NCBI RefSeq assembly: GCF_030272615.1
Contig: NC_081409.1
Span: forward strand, 652,954,468-653,018,467
DNA: 64,000 bases
Source of the DNA: Cryptomeria japonica
Taxonomy: Eukaryota > Streptophyta > Pinopsida > Cupressales > Cupressaceae
Reading direction: 5' to 3'
Below are positions 21,385-32,791 of this stretch, in pieces. Both the position numbers and the translations under genes were made by a program. Position 1 is the stretch's first letter, and every line of letters starts with the position of its first letter. The notes under the pieces are model-generated. The model did no database searches and was not told the DNA's origin. It worked only from the letters and a program-made list of their open reading frames with translations.

Positions 21385-24300
21385 TTGCCCGAGTGTAGGC
21401 AGCATATATTTTGCAGTTGAGAACTGGCTAATTTTATTGTTTGTAATAGTGTAGTGATGAACAAATAGAATAACACTGCTCATGTCATTATCCGTCTTTG
21501 TTGCTTTGGCATTCATAGTATATTGAAGTCTCATTGGGTTTATCTCTGTATACCAGTAAAGCGAATTTGAGTTCAAATTTAGATTTCCTCTGCCATTGAA
21601 TCATGGTACCAGGTCTGCAACTTGAAAGACGGTTGAGGCATAGTTATTTTAGTTTTGTAAGTTAATGCTGAAAATTTAAAGTGCGTGTAGACTTTGTAGT
21701 CTGCCTGTTCAGGCAAATGATGATTTTCCTAATTAAATTCAGCTCAACTATGGATTTTATTTTATTTTTTATATAAAGTTTAACCTTGACTGGAATTATG
21801 AATTATCTTTTCAATCTACGTAAATATGTTTCAGTAACATTGAAAATGTTAATCTCCTTACAAAGTATTCTAATGGCTTTTTAACAACACTTCCTGAGAA
21901 AAAAAAATTCTAAACTTTTAAGACTTTCCTATACCGCAAATCCAATAAACTTTCTCTAAGCTTATAGACTTACGAATTTACCAACGTTTGAAACCTACTA
22001 GGATTTTAATAAATCCCATTTTAAAGTTGCGAATCTTGCGACATGACGACCATGATGATATTTTGAGTTCCTTTGTTAGGGTGTCAGTTCACTTGGGAAC
22101 TCATCAAATTGCTATTTTGTCTACCTTTTAAGGAAAACTATTATAGTGAATTTTAAATTTGACAATTTAAATGAATAAATTAATTATAAGAGGAAGGTGA
22201 AATATCATGATAAAGAGATATAAATGAACATAGGGTTGTTAATTTTTTTTCAAATCAAGATCAATTAATGGAAATAATAAAGGAATGGAGTTGAAAGAGG
22301 AAATGATGAAAATACAATTTACAATTTTGAGGCATACAAATCTAACATAGATGGAGAATAAGTCACAAATAATTTTAGATTGACTTTTTACTTTGCATGG
22401 GTCTCCTAACTATTATTTGATTATTTACATTACATCATGAATATTGCTCATATACTTCAAAATATCTATTCATTCTATACTTAAATGCATGTTAATGTTG
22501 AAATTTCATACCCTTGTTGACTCCATTTAGTTTTGGCCCCATTGTGATGGAATATATTATCCAAAACATATACCAAGTGATACACTCTTGTGCTAAGTCT
22601 CAATCCCCCTCCAATCCTTTTCTAGTCACATCCCACATTCATTTATAGTTGTCTCAATGCATTTCAATTTTTTTAATATCTAGTTAGATGTATTTTGATA
22701 TGTTTATCATTAGTATCATTTTTTTTTTATCGATTTATTTCACCAAACATGGTACACTTGTATTCATATATTATGGTTTATTATTAAATGTTCATCTTGT
22801 AATTTAAGATATTGATCTAGACCTACTCAAGCTTGACCCAAAATCCAAAATTTTAAACTTTAAATTATTGACTATCAATCTTTTATTGCTAACTTTTCTA
22901 ATATACTTGGTCTTGCTTTAAGCAATTTATTAAAATATGTTGGTATTTGAAGACATTGACTTATCCAATTGATTCATATATTAAATTTCACAAGCATCTA
23001 TTAAAAAAAGAAGAAAGCATTTTCAAAGTATTTTCATTTGGATCACTAAAATCTTTAGCCATTAATAATTGATGCAAAAACATTTTAAAAAATCTGCAAG
23101 CCATCAAATTGATCTTATCTTGAGTGCTCTTATGCATAGGACCATACCTATTTGTAGTGATCTAGTTTGCCGTTAGTGAACATGGATTCAACGCATGACA
23201 ATAATAAATATTAGATAGAAACTTAAGACGTTTAACAAACTAGAAGCATTAATTGTTTGGATAAAAAATTAAATCACATATCTATGTATTGTTCAAAAAT
23301 AGTTTTCAAAATTTAATACCTTCTTCCTCATTTATTTTTCTCAAAATTTATGTATTAATAATACCAAATCTCATCTCTATAGATTTATACTTAATTATAG
23401 TTCATTCATTTCATTAATTTGAATTTTTATAAGCAAAAATTTAATTCCATACAATAATCTAAAATGTATTTATAAATATATGATATTTGCAAAATATCAA
23501 TTTATTGTTAAGATTTTACTCATACATCTATCTTCGTAGCAGCCACTGAGGATGCACGTTTGTCACTACTTTATGATGATATTCACACAGAAAGATTGCC
23601 AAATTCGAATTGCAACTAAATTATAACATCACCGTCATGTTCAAAAACTAAATGGACTGCGCAGATTCGGCTAACAGCGCCATAAAGTAGATGAAATGTC
23701 AGAGACGCAGCATATCCAATCATTTTGAAAGCGCAAATGTAAGGAATTTGTTTGTCATTAATTTCCCGTCGGGATCGCGGAAAGTTGATGTTCCAAGCAA
23801 AAACAAAAACAAGAAATCACCAGGTCGTCTCTGAAGCTTCACATGGCACTGAATCCAAGATTGTTTTTCTTTTACTATGCAAGGGGAGCGAAAAACAAAA
23901 ATCCTTTTGAAAAAAAAAGTTAAGAGTTGTTCCTTGTTGATTAAAATGTCGTTATCATCGTCTTGTAATTGGAATATTAGTTTTTATGTTAATATTTATA
24001 ACTATTTTTTTTTCAATGAATATGTGTATCAGATTTTATTAATTTAATTTAATGTATACATATTCAAAAAAAATTATAGAGGGACACAAGGTTATCCCTT
24101 GGAGTCACATGCATAGAGCCGAGAAGGCTAAAATAGAATCGCACGAGCAGTTCAGAAAGCAGAATATTGAATATACAAAATAAATGTCATAAGGGCAAAT
24201 CCTAGAGAGCAGATAACCATAAAAAGCAAGCCGCTTAAGAGCAATCTAAGAAGGCGGCAAAGAGGGATCTTAGTCATTTGGTTTGCCCCATACATTAGCA

Positions 24301-24430
24301 GTATCCGAAGTGACATCAAGCAAGGACCACCCCTCATTAGTAGCAGCTTCTCGTTCCTCCTTATATTTATCATCATGAACAAGCCTCCTTGAAATGCTAT
24401 ATAATCTTCATTATAATAATCCACTAGTTA
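21385..24430. other. Gene-poor AT-rich DNA downstream of PR-1
   Basis: It includes the PR-1 3' untranslated region, whose polyadenylation site could not be fixed. No further gene is recognised. A somewhat GC-richer patch at 23540-23850 (GCGCAGATTCGGC, AATTTCCCGTCGGGATCGCGG) has no coding frame. Confidence 0.45.
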
Positions 24431-26515
24431 AATATAGGTTTATTGAGCATGTTGCATGCCATGCAAAAACAATTTGCAATGATTAAAGGAATTCAAATAA
24501 AAACTTTAGGTTCACAACCTACTTACAAGTGCTATTTATTCCTACAAAATTTTAGTCAAATGCTTGGGAAAATGGAAAACAAATTTCAATTTCAATTCAA
24601 TAAGAATGATGAGGGTATGATGGGAACATTGGTTCCACTTTCACTATATGATTAGACCCCTAAGATAAGATGCATGATCATAGAAAGAACTACACATATT
24701 TTGTAGACTACTTTTTGGCTTCACTGTATCAAACAATTACAAATACTCTAATTCCCAGATTGCTTGAGTCTTGTAGAAATCGTATTCAACTGGGATCATA
24801 AATACGATTAGCAGATTGGTACTTCATGGAAGAACATACTGTGCTAAGATTTTATGGATCAGGAGAACATCCCTAGAAACTTCCAATTCATGTGGTAGAT
24901 AGGATTTTCGTAGTGAAATATGTACAACATATGAATAGTACAAACCAACTACACTTCTTTATTGAACAAAAGAAAAACGTATTTTCTTTGTTACTTTTTT
25001 CACGAGGGTTCACATCTGAGAGAAAAGCATTCAATTTTCTAAATATATTTTTTTCAAATCTATAATTTTGAATTTGTTTGTCATTGGTAAAAGACTTGTA
25101 TCCAATAAGAATTGTGCAAGTAGAATTCAACATGAAAGTAAACCCTTGCTAGAAATATTAAAAAATAAGAATTCTTAGGATGAGGTAAGAAAAAATGGAG
25201 GAAATTGCTACTGAGAGTGGTATTTCTTTTGATCAATTATCAACATAAATAATAGAGTTGTACTAATAGAAAGCATCAAAGATGTCAATTAAGAGTTATA
25301 AAATTTTCTATATAAGAGCTACAAAACTTTCTATTATACCAAAAATGCCAGAGTGCCTAATGATGGCTTGTATAGATTAAAATAGAAACAACAAAAAATT
25401 AATGAGTTTTGCTCGATGAGGAAAGACCTAGGTGGACCAAAGACTACTCTAGATTTTGATGACATCCCAAATGATGAATAATTTAGCAATTTGTGGAATA
25501 AAGAGCATCTCAAAGAATCTTAGAGTGAGGATGAACAAGGTAATGATTATTATGAAATTGATGAACCTGGTGATAGTGAGGAAAACCAAACCTCAGATCC
25601 TAATTGTGAGGTAGAGTATTCATACAAACCTTTTTTATGTGAGGCCACAAAAGAAAATATTCTACAAGGGCAGCCATTACAAAAAAAAATGGATTATGAT
25701 GGTGGTGCTTTGGGATCTAATGGACAAGGTATTCTTTTAGTACCAAAATTATCCCCTAGAAAAAAAATAAAATTTTGAGGCATTGGATTTGGAAAAGATC
25801 AAACTATCAAAGGGAAATAATGACAAAAGGTCAAATTCAATTTGTTTCCACTCAAACTTCTTTTTCACAACCTCACATTCATAGTAAAATACAATCATGA
25901 GTACAACTAGTGCTACAATAACAAACTCCTCAGAAGTGGCTAGCACTAGAAGAGACTAAACAACTAGTGAAACATAGTGATCAAAGAATTCTAAATAATA
26001 AAAAGATTATGATAGCTCAAAGTCTAGTTGCGTTCATTTCAAACCCAAAGAAATTATTTCTACAAGTCACCCCTCCATTTTTTAGTGCGACCAAGATAGC
26101 AATGGCTAATCCTTAGCCTCCCATAATTACAAATTCACCCAACACTGCAAGTACTAGTACTCTTTCTCCATTCAAGTATTTGATTATGTTAGCAACTAAA
26201 GGTTTTGACTAAAAATAATACAAAGATGACATTAAAAATAAAAGAGAAATGTATAAAAAAGACAAGAATAAATTGCTACAGGATATTGTTTTAACTTTAA
26301 ATCTTACAAAAACTAGGGTGCTTCCCACATATAACCCAAATAAAAATGCATGGAGAACACTATTATTGTGCCCAAAGTTAACAATAAACCAAAGCATTAG
26401 ATGAATCGATCTGAATATGAGGTGAGCATTGTCCAAATATATTTTTTTGGATTTTTTTTGACAAAATCAATATATAAAAAAGGAACAACCATGTGGTGTA
26501 CACTATTGGCAACAA
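24431..26515. other. Degenerate region, possible ancient coding repeat
   Basis: Plus-strand pieces (24443-24655, then scattered to about 26200) have protein-like composition, acidic around 25480-25620 and Ser/Thr-rich around 25860-26190. They are full of stops and frameshifts. I do not recognise a family. It could be a decayed retroelement gag or an unknown repeat. Confidence 0.25.
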
Positions 26516-27900
26516 TGCAACAAACTAAGGGGGGGGGATGAATTAGTTTGCTCACAAACTTTACTAAACTCAAACACAAATTCAAATCTAATAATTAGCA
26601 GTGAAAGCACAAATCAACACCACATTAATAGCATACATAACACCAAGATTTTTGACGTGGAAAATTTGGTTAAGGGAAAAACCATGGTGGGAACCTACCC
26701 ACAATGAGATAATACCCTGTTAGGAGTAAATGTAATATTACAATAGGGAATGCAGATGCATTCAAGGCACACTGCCTAGAGCTCACTGCTCAAATACAAT
26801 AACAAGAAGGGCTAAAATCATGGGAAGGCTTGCTGCCTTACAAAAATATTTGGATTAAATCTAGAGGATCATGAAATGATGAAATAGCATCTCCTCATTC
26901 CAGGTTATAGTTCCGGTTAAGCACATAACACAAAATTTTCTCTTTCACACTTCTTCACACTTCTTCACACTTCTTCGCACTTCTCCTCTGCTACTGAAAG
27001 ATCAAATCAATGTTCACACATGTATATACATCGCTCACATGACTATTATATATTTATACAAATCATCAACCTATATTCAAGGTCGACTCAACCCTCAATA
27101 CAAATTACAAAGAAATAACCTCACATGATACAACAATACATGCAGACCAAAACAATGTTGGCTAAGACATGGTGTGGACCCAAATCAATACCACAAACAA
27201 GAAACACCATCAAGAATTATTCCCCGAACATACACAACATGCTACAATCATCATGAATGTCGAATAACACGAAGAACACCACCAGATCAAGAAAATGATC
27301 AATAATGCGCACAATGATCAATGCAAACTAACAACATAGATAGAACACGATCTATAAATATCCACAAGAAACGTGAATTACCACAACAACAACCGCAACA
27401 TCACCACTTACTAGAATCTTCATCATCATTATACTGAACCTCAAGAACACAAACTAAACTTACTATCAAACTAAAAGATTCACTTGCAGACTTTCAATCA
27501 CGAACCATCTGAATTGAGGACACACCTGAACATCTAAAACAATCTTCCAAATCTGGAAACCAAGATATTGCAATTCCAGAGCAATGTAGAGCAAAATCTA
27601 GAACATTGAATAATATGAACAATTGAGAAACCAACCTCAATACCAGATCACATAACTCAATTAAATCACCACATGCAGACCTCTCAAAATTCTATTGAAT
27701 CAACTAGAGATACTTATCTCAAAACCCTTTAATTTGTAACAACTCATCTGTAACACACTAATCAAACCAAGTCATCCAATCTGACTACAACACTAGAATA
27801 CACAGAGTCCAATATGTTGACATCAATAACAACACATCATTCCAACAAACTTCTCCAAAATATCCAACAATCTCCTCCTTTGGCATTGATGACAACATAT
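26516..27900 (-). repeat. Copia A 3' LTR, larger part
   Basis: Its remaining 45 bp lie at 42105-42149. Across the D insertion the LTR text joins smoothly through the CATAT target. It contains the GGAAAAACCATGGTGGG box (26674-26691) and the CACTGCCTAGAGCTCACTGC box (about 26769-26788), both also found in the LTRs of B-E. It also has an internal CCAACAATCTCCTCCTTTGG phrase (27864-27883) that mimics a polypurine tract-LTR junction. Confidence 0.6.
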
Positions 27901-28682
27901 TTTTAGGAATCCCAAAGATACTGAGAGGGGGGGTGAATCAATATCTGACTGGTATATGAATTTTCTTGAATTATAACATGAAAAGCATTTCAAAACTGTG
28001 TATCGGTAAACCAAAAATAATGCAGTAAATGAGAACAACAACCACAACATCAAAGACATGCCATAACACTATTTTAATGAGGAAACCCGGTGTGGGAAAA
28101 ACTTCGGTGGGATTTGTGACCCACAATATTCTCTTACTGGCCAATAAGAGAATATTACTGATACAATAGGGGCCTGCACATGCAGGAAGGCCAAGTGCCT
28201 AGAGCTCACTGCTCAGTTACAAAAGAAGTCACACTGAATTACAAAAATGGATTATACAAATCCAATATCATGTACTTCTTCATATCAGCATCTGCTATGC
28301 CAGGTTCAGTACCGATTTAAGCTTTGCAATAATCATAAACCCTTATCCAAAATCTGCCTTATAATTCACACATTAGGTCTGCAATAATCCTTCCGTACTT
28401 ACATCCTAAATGATCTACAAGATCTCATACTTATATGAGTCATGTTACAATCCGCCATGTCGGCTTACAAAAGGATTTTACAATTAAATACAAAATATAA
28501 TTAAACAAAATTCATGTCGGCCATGGTGTCGGTAATCTTTCTTTTTGGTGTCGGTAAACTGTATGTCGGTGTAGAGTCTGTCGGTGTCGGTGCCTGCTAG
28601 TATCATAGGATTGTAATGTTTCCATCAATGACAATACCTTCAATCACCTACAATTTCTCATTGGAGTGTGCATTTTCCAACA
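27901..28682 (-). repeat. Element D 3' LTR
   Basis: A 782-bp LTR nearly identical by eye to 41315-42099. Its outer terminus on the left is TTTTAGGA where the other LTR has TGTTAGGA, a mutated terminal dinucleotide. The right end is TTCCAACA, and the polypurine tract follows at 28683. Confidence 0.9.
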
Positions 28683-28692
28683 ATCTCCCCGG
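28683..28692 (-). other. Element D polypurine tract
   Basis: On the minus strand, CCGGGGAGAT directly precedes the 3' LTR start TGTTGG. It primes plus-strand synthesis in LTR elements. Confidence 0.7.
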
Positions 28693-29522
28693 TTGGCATT
28701 GATGGTAACACTCATGAGAAAAATCCAAAAAGTGTCCAAAAAGAATTTGTCAAAATTGTCTTACCAAAACCATGTTATCAAAATGTGTGCTCCCCCTGAG
28801 TTGATGATGTATTTCTTCTGATCATTTTTCTCATCTCCACTAGTCCCCCTTTGGCATCAATGACAAAGGTTGTCATTCACTGTCAGTGGAGTGTGGTTCC
28901 TGCCTAGATCCTTGTAACCGGTGGGTTACAATCTAATAGATGTCCGCTAGTGCAAAATTTTGACTGTCGTTGAACCTCTTGCTGTCCTTTAATGTCGCTT
29001 TTGTTCTCTGAATTATACCGGTGAGTATGTGCATTTTCTCTTCCGGTGTCTTAAGACCTAGAACCAGAGCCTGAAAAATTTCTTTTCTCAAAGAAATGAG
29101 GTAATCTAGTTTAGGGCCTAGTTTTCATTTTAAATCCTTTGCCTTATGCTTTATCTTTTCTTTATCTTTTTCTAACTTCTCAATTATCTCCTCAAGAACT
29201 GCAATGTTCTTTTCAATTTCCATAAATGAATCTGATGTTCCTATTAAATTGTCAGTGATATTGTTGATTTCCTTTTGTGCTTTTCTGATCTCTGAATCTA
29301 TGTCCTCTATCAAAATATCCGTTTTGCAAGTATCTCTGTACAGTTTCTTGAAATCCAAAATTGTCTCTCCTAGTGGCAGTAATAAGGTGTCTATTTGTTC
29401 CTTATTCTTCTTCACTATTTTCTCAAAGAATATTTCTTTCTCCTTATTCATTTTCTCTTTGAATGTGTCTTCATTTATCTGGTCCAGTGTAATTAGATTG
29501 TCAGTTATATATTTAGACAATG

Positions 29523-31128
29523 TGGTGTAGGGGCACAAGCCTCAATTTCATAATTTATTGATTTAAAATTTCATTTTTTTGATAGCCAGGTGTTGGGAAG
29601 GATCAACTAATCCTTTGTTTATGTTTTGTTTTGTAATAAGGTCCTAATTGTCCATTTTGTAAGGCCTAGTCGCCTAGGGTGCATTATAAACCCTATGGTC
29701 AACTATGGTCAAAGGGACTTCAGATGAGTAGAATTAGGGAGTCAAGGTTTTTTTGGTATATTTAGATCCATTTCAAGGTGTTTAGGTCCCTAGGTTGATG
29801 ATAAAATTAGTTTGTATGGCAAAATACAAAAATTGTCAAAAATTGACGAAGTTGTCAATTTGTAAAGCAACTTTTCAAAAGGTTGTTGTAATTGGTTTCC
29901 CAATGTTCATAACCATCTAAAATAATTTTTAACATGTTGTGAAAACTATAAAATTCCTCAACAAACTCGTATGGAGGTTGTTGTGGTTGAAATTTGTAAA
30001 ACTTGATATTTGAAATCAATAAAAAACTGCATTTTCCAGAAAATTTGTTGTTCTTTTGGTTGGTACGGAATTTCACGACATCCAAAATGAAAAATTATTT
30101 CATCGGGAGTTAGAGGGGTGAAATAAATTTCTTTTTAATCCAACCAGAGGTCTGGAGGTGGAGTATTGAGGGAGAAAAGTTGTAACAGATCCAAACAGCC
30201 CGGAAAAGTGCCCTTTCCTAGGGCTTCAACTTCAATTTCCCATTTCTTCCAAATCCACCATGGGAAAATTATAAAACTTGGTGAAATGGAGGATTTGGGA
30301 GTTTATTTTAATATCCAAAATGTTTTAGACTGAAAGGATGCATTTTGGGTGAGATTTTATTAAATTTGGCTAGGCATCTCTATGTGACTGGTTGTGGGAA
30401 TTGAATTAAATTTATGAACAGTCCCCATAACTTTAGTTTTAATGTAAACCAGAAGCTATAACTTGGTATTTGGTGATTTTTTTGATACCCCAAGGTGTTC
30501 CAATTTCTACCCTTGAGAAATTGTAGCTTTGGAGGGTAGTTCCTTTGTTAAAGTGCTCATTTAGCCCCATTTAGCCTAGTTGAGGGTTTACTAGAAATGG
30601 TATTTGTAGGAGGTTCCAGATCAAACCCTTTTGGGAAAAGTGCTGTTATAGTTTTTTAATTGTGGATATAAAATAAAATTTCTTTGTTCTTTGTAGTTTT
30701 TGGGAGAGAAACCAAAAAGTCACTTTTGAGGACTAGTTGGCTAGAATAGCCATTTTGCACTTTGACCCCTTTGAGACGTGATCAACCCAATCTGAGGGTT
30801 TTTTACCATCATTGGAGGATTTTGGATCCTAATAAACTTTATTTGAGTCTTTGTGGACTTGTAGAATCATTTTGGAGGGGTGTGAGCCATTTGAGCAACT
30901 TTTGAGCACTTTGTCTGTGGCGTTGACAAACCAAAGTTGATAGCCTTTGTAAAATGTCTCAATGGGGGGTTATGGGGATTAAAAAAATTGAAATGAGACA
31001 TTGAGTTTTTTCTTGTTAAGGTGTGAGGTCTGGTTGGGAAAATCTCTTTTGAAAGGGATTGAGTTGCCAGTTGAGCAAGCGAGCAACTTGGAGCATTTTC
31101 AAGTTGTTGGAACCATACCTCTACATCA
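29523..31128 (+). repeat. Gypsy 5' LTR
   Basis: A 1606-bp LTR starting TGGTGTAGGGGCACAAGCC and ending CCATACCTCTACATCA. It is highly similar throughout to 35255-36869. The minus-strand frame at 29855-30085 is a shadow. Confidence 0.95.
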
Positions 31129-31130
31129 AT

Positions 31131-31142
31131 TGGTATCAGAGC
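31131..31142 (+). other. Gypsy primer-binding site
   Basis: TGGTATCAGAGC, complementary to the 3' end of plant initiator methionine tRNA, two bases after the LTR end. Confidence 0.9.
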
Positions 31143-31220
31143 AAGTGTGATCCTTAGGAGAAGGATTGTTTTAGTTTAACCATTTTGGGGGAAAAATAAT
31201 AGGGTGATTTGTCCTCAAAG

Positions 31221-32729
31221 ATGACTAATGCACATATAGTAAAGTTTTTGAAGGATCAAAACTTGGTTCACAAGATTGATTCCTTGCAGAAGGAGGTTGA
31301 TAGACTTAATGGGGAACTTCATAAGAAAAGTGGTGGAAACTCTGATGTTTTTAAAGAGGGGAGTGATGAGAAACCCCTTGAGCAGGATGATGAAGAAGAA
31401 GTGCCTTCTGATCAGAGGTTACTTGTGAAGACCTTGAAGGCCATGGAGAGAAGGACCATGGATGTTAGGTTGGACCTACCTTCCTATGATGGAAACTTGA
31501 ATCCAGATGCTGTTGTGGATTGGATTGATGCCCTTACAAGCTTCTTTGAATATGAAGACATACCTGAAAGTCAGAGAGTTAATATTGCTAATTCTAAGTT
31601 GAAGGGACCAGCCCTTACGTGGTGGAATTTCACTCAAGATTATAGGGTGAAGGAGAAGAAGAATCCAGTGACCACTTGGAAGAAGATGGTTGCATTGATC
31701 AGAGATGCATATGTTCCTGATGATTATGAAGTCCAACTTCATAAGAGGAGAATGAGTTTGAGACAAAAGGAGATGAGTGTCTCAGATTATACTCAAGAGT
31801 TCCATAAATTAGTGATGAAGTCCAATGTAGTGGAGACTGGATGTGTGAAGCTTGCAAGATACTTGCAAGGGTTGAGAGTTACCATTCAAGATGAACTTAG
31901 TCTAAGAAACCCTCCTACAATCCAAAAATGTTTTCAACTTGCTTTGAAGGTTGAAGAAAAACTCATGAGGAAGACTGATCAAGGTGGAAGAGGGAGAGGG
32001 CAAAAAGACTTTGGAAATAGGGGCAGAAATATGTCGCAAGGAAGAGGACATGGTTCCAAAGACCTTGGTGAATCAAGTCAAGGAAGTGAACAAGGGGAAG
32101 GAAGTTCTAGAGGATCTTTTAGAGGAAAGAGAGGAAACTTTAGAGGAAGAGGTGGTGGAAGAGGCCTAGAAGGCATAAAGTGCTATAGATGTCATCAAAT
32201 GGGGCATGTTGTATCCAAATGTTCAGAGAAGGCAAACAAACAAGGTGAAAGGAGAGAAAATTTGGTGAGAGATGAGGACACACATAGTGTTCACTCTCAT
32301 GGATCCTTTGTGCAGCCTGAACAAGGAGAGGTCATGATGATGAGAAGGACATTGATCAAAGAACCTAGTCCACCAGAGCCACCCCAAAGGAAGGCACTTT
32401 TCAGAACTACTTGTAGAAGTGGTGACAAAGTATGTAGTGTGGTGATTGATTCAGGTTCTACTAATAATTTATTGTCCATTGAGGCAATAGAGAAACTGAA
32501 ATTGAAGAGGATTAAGCATCCAAGACCCTACAAGGTATCATGGCTTACAAAGGGGCAACAACCCATCATTGAAGAACAAGCATGGGTGGAGTTTTCTATT
32601 TGCAAGTACAAGGACAATGTACTTTGTGACATTGTACCCATGGATGCATGTCATTTTCTGCTTGGAAGGCCATGGCAATATGACATGAAGTCAAAACATG
32701 ACGGTAAGAAGAACACATACACCATCTAG
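31221..32729 (+). CDS. Ty3/gypsy Gag-protease
   Basis: An open frame of 502 codons from the first ATG (31221; the frame is open a little further up, without an earlier ATG). The retrotransposon Gag domain (roughly residues 90-230) has VVDWIDALTSFFEYEDIPES, KLKGPALTWW and SLRQKEMSVSDYTQEFHKL. A Gly/Arg/Ser-rich basic stretch (about 255-320) precedes a single CCHC knuckle, CYRCHQMGHVVSKC. The aspartic protease follows: VVIDSGSTNNLLS has the catalytic D-S-G, and CHFLLGRPWQYD is the second conserved loop. Gag packages element RNA, and protease matures the polyprotein. The frame stops at 32729; the RT lies in a different frame, so a frameshift or indel separates them. This part is otherwise intact. 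Confidence 0.9.
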   Translation: MTNAHIVKFLKDQNLVHKIDSLQKEVDRLNGELHKKSGGNSDVFKEGSDEKPLEQDDEEEVPSDQRLLVKTLKAMERRTMDVRLDLPSYDGNLNPDAVVDWIDALTSFFEYEDIPESQRVNIANSKLKGPALTWWNFTQDYRVKEKKNPVTTWKKMVALIRDAYVPDDYEVQLHKRRMSLRQKEMSVSDYTQEFHKLVMKSNVVETGCVKLARYLQGLRVTIQDELSLRNPPTIQKCFQLALKVEEKLMRKTDQGGRGRGQKDFGNRGRNMSQGRGHGSKDLGESSQGSEQGEGSSRGSFRGKRGNFRGRGGGRGLEGIKCYRCHQMGHVVSKCSEKANKQGERRENLVRDEDTHSVHSHGSFVQPEQGEVMMMRRTLIKEPSPPEPPQRKALFRTTCRSGDKVCSVVIDSGSTNNLLSIEAIEKLKLKRIKHPRPYKVSWLTKGQQPIIEEQAWVEFSICKYKDNVLCDIVPMDACHFLLGRPWQYDMKSKHDGKKNTYTI

Positions 32730-32791
32730 TTGAGAAGGTAACACTACTACCCCTCCGTGATAATGGTGAAGAAGCCAAAGACTCTAAGTTT

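Noticed and set aside
21035-21576. Minus-strand ORFs overlapping PR-1
   Set aside because: Shadows of the PR-1 coding strand, with no recognisable protein.
27864-27895. CCAACAATCTCCTCCTTTGGCATTGATG as a second polypurine tract-LTR junction
   Set aside because: It looks like the junction 5' of other 3' LTRs, but it is continuous with the copia A LTR once element D is removed. Treated as part of that LTR.
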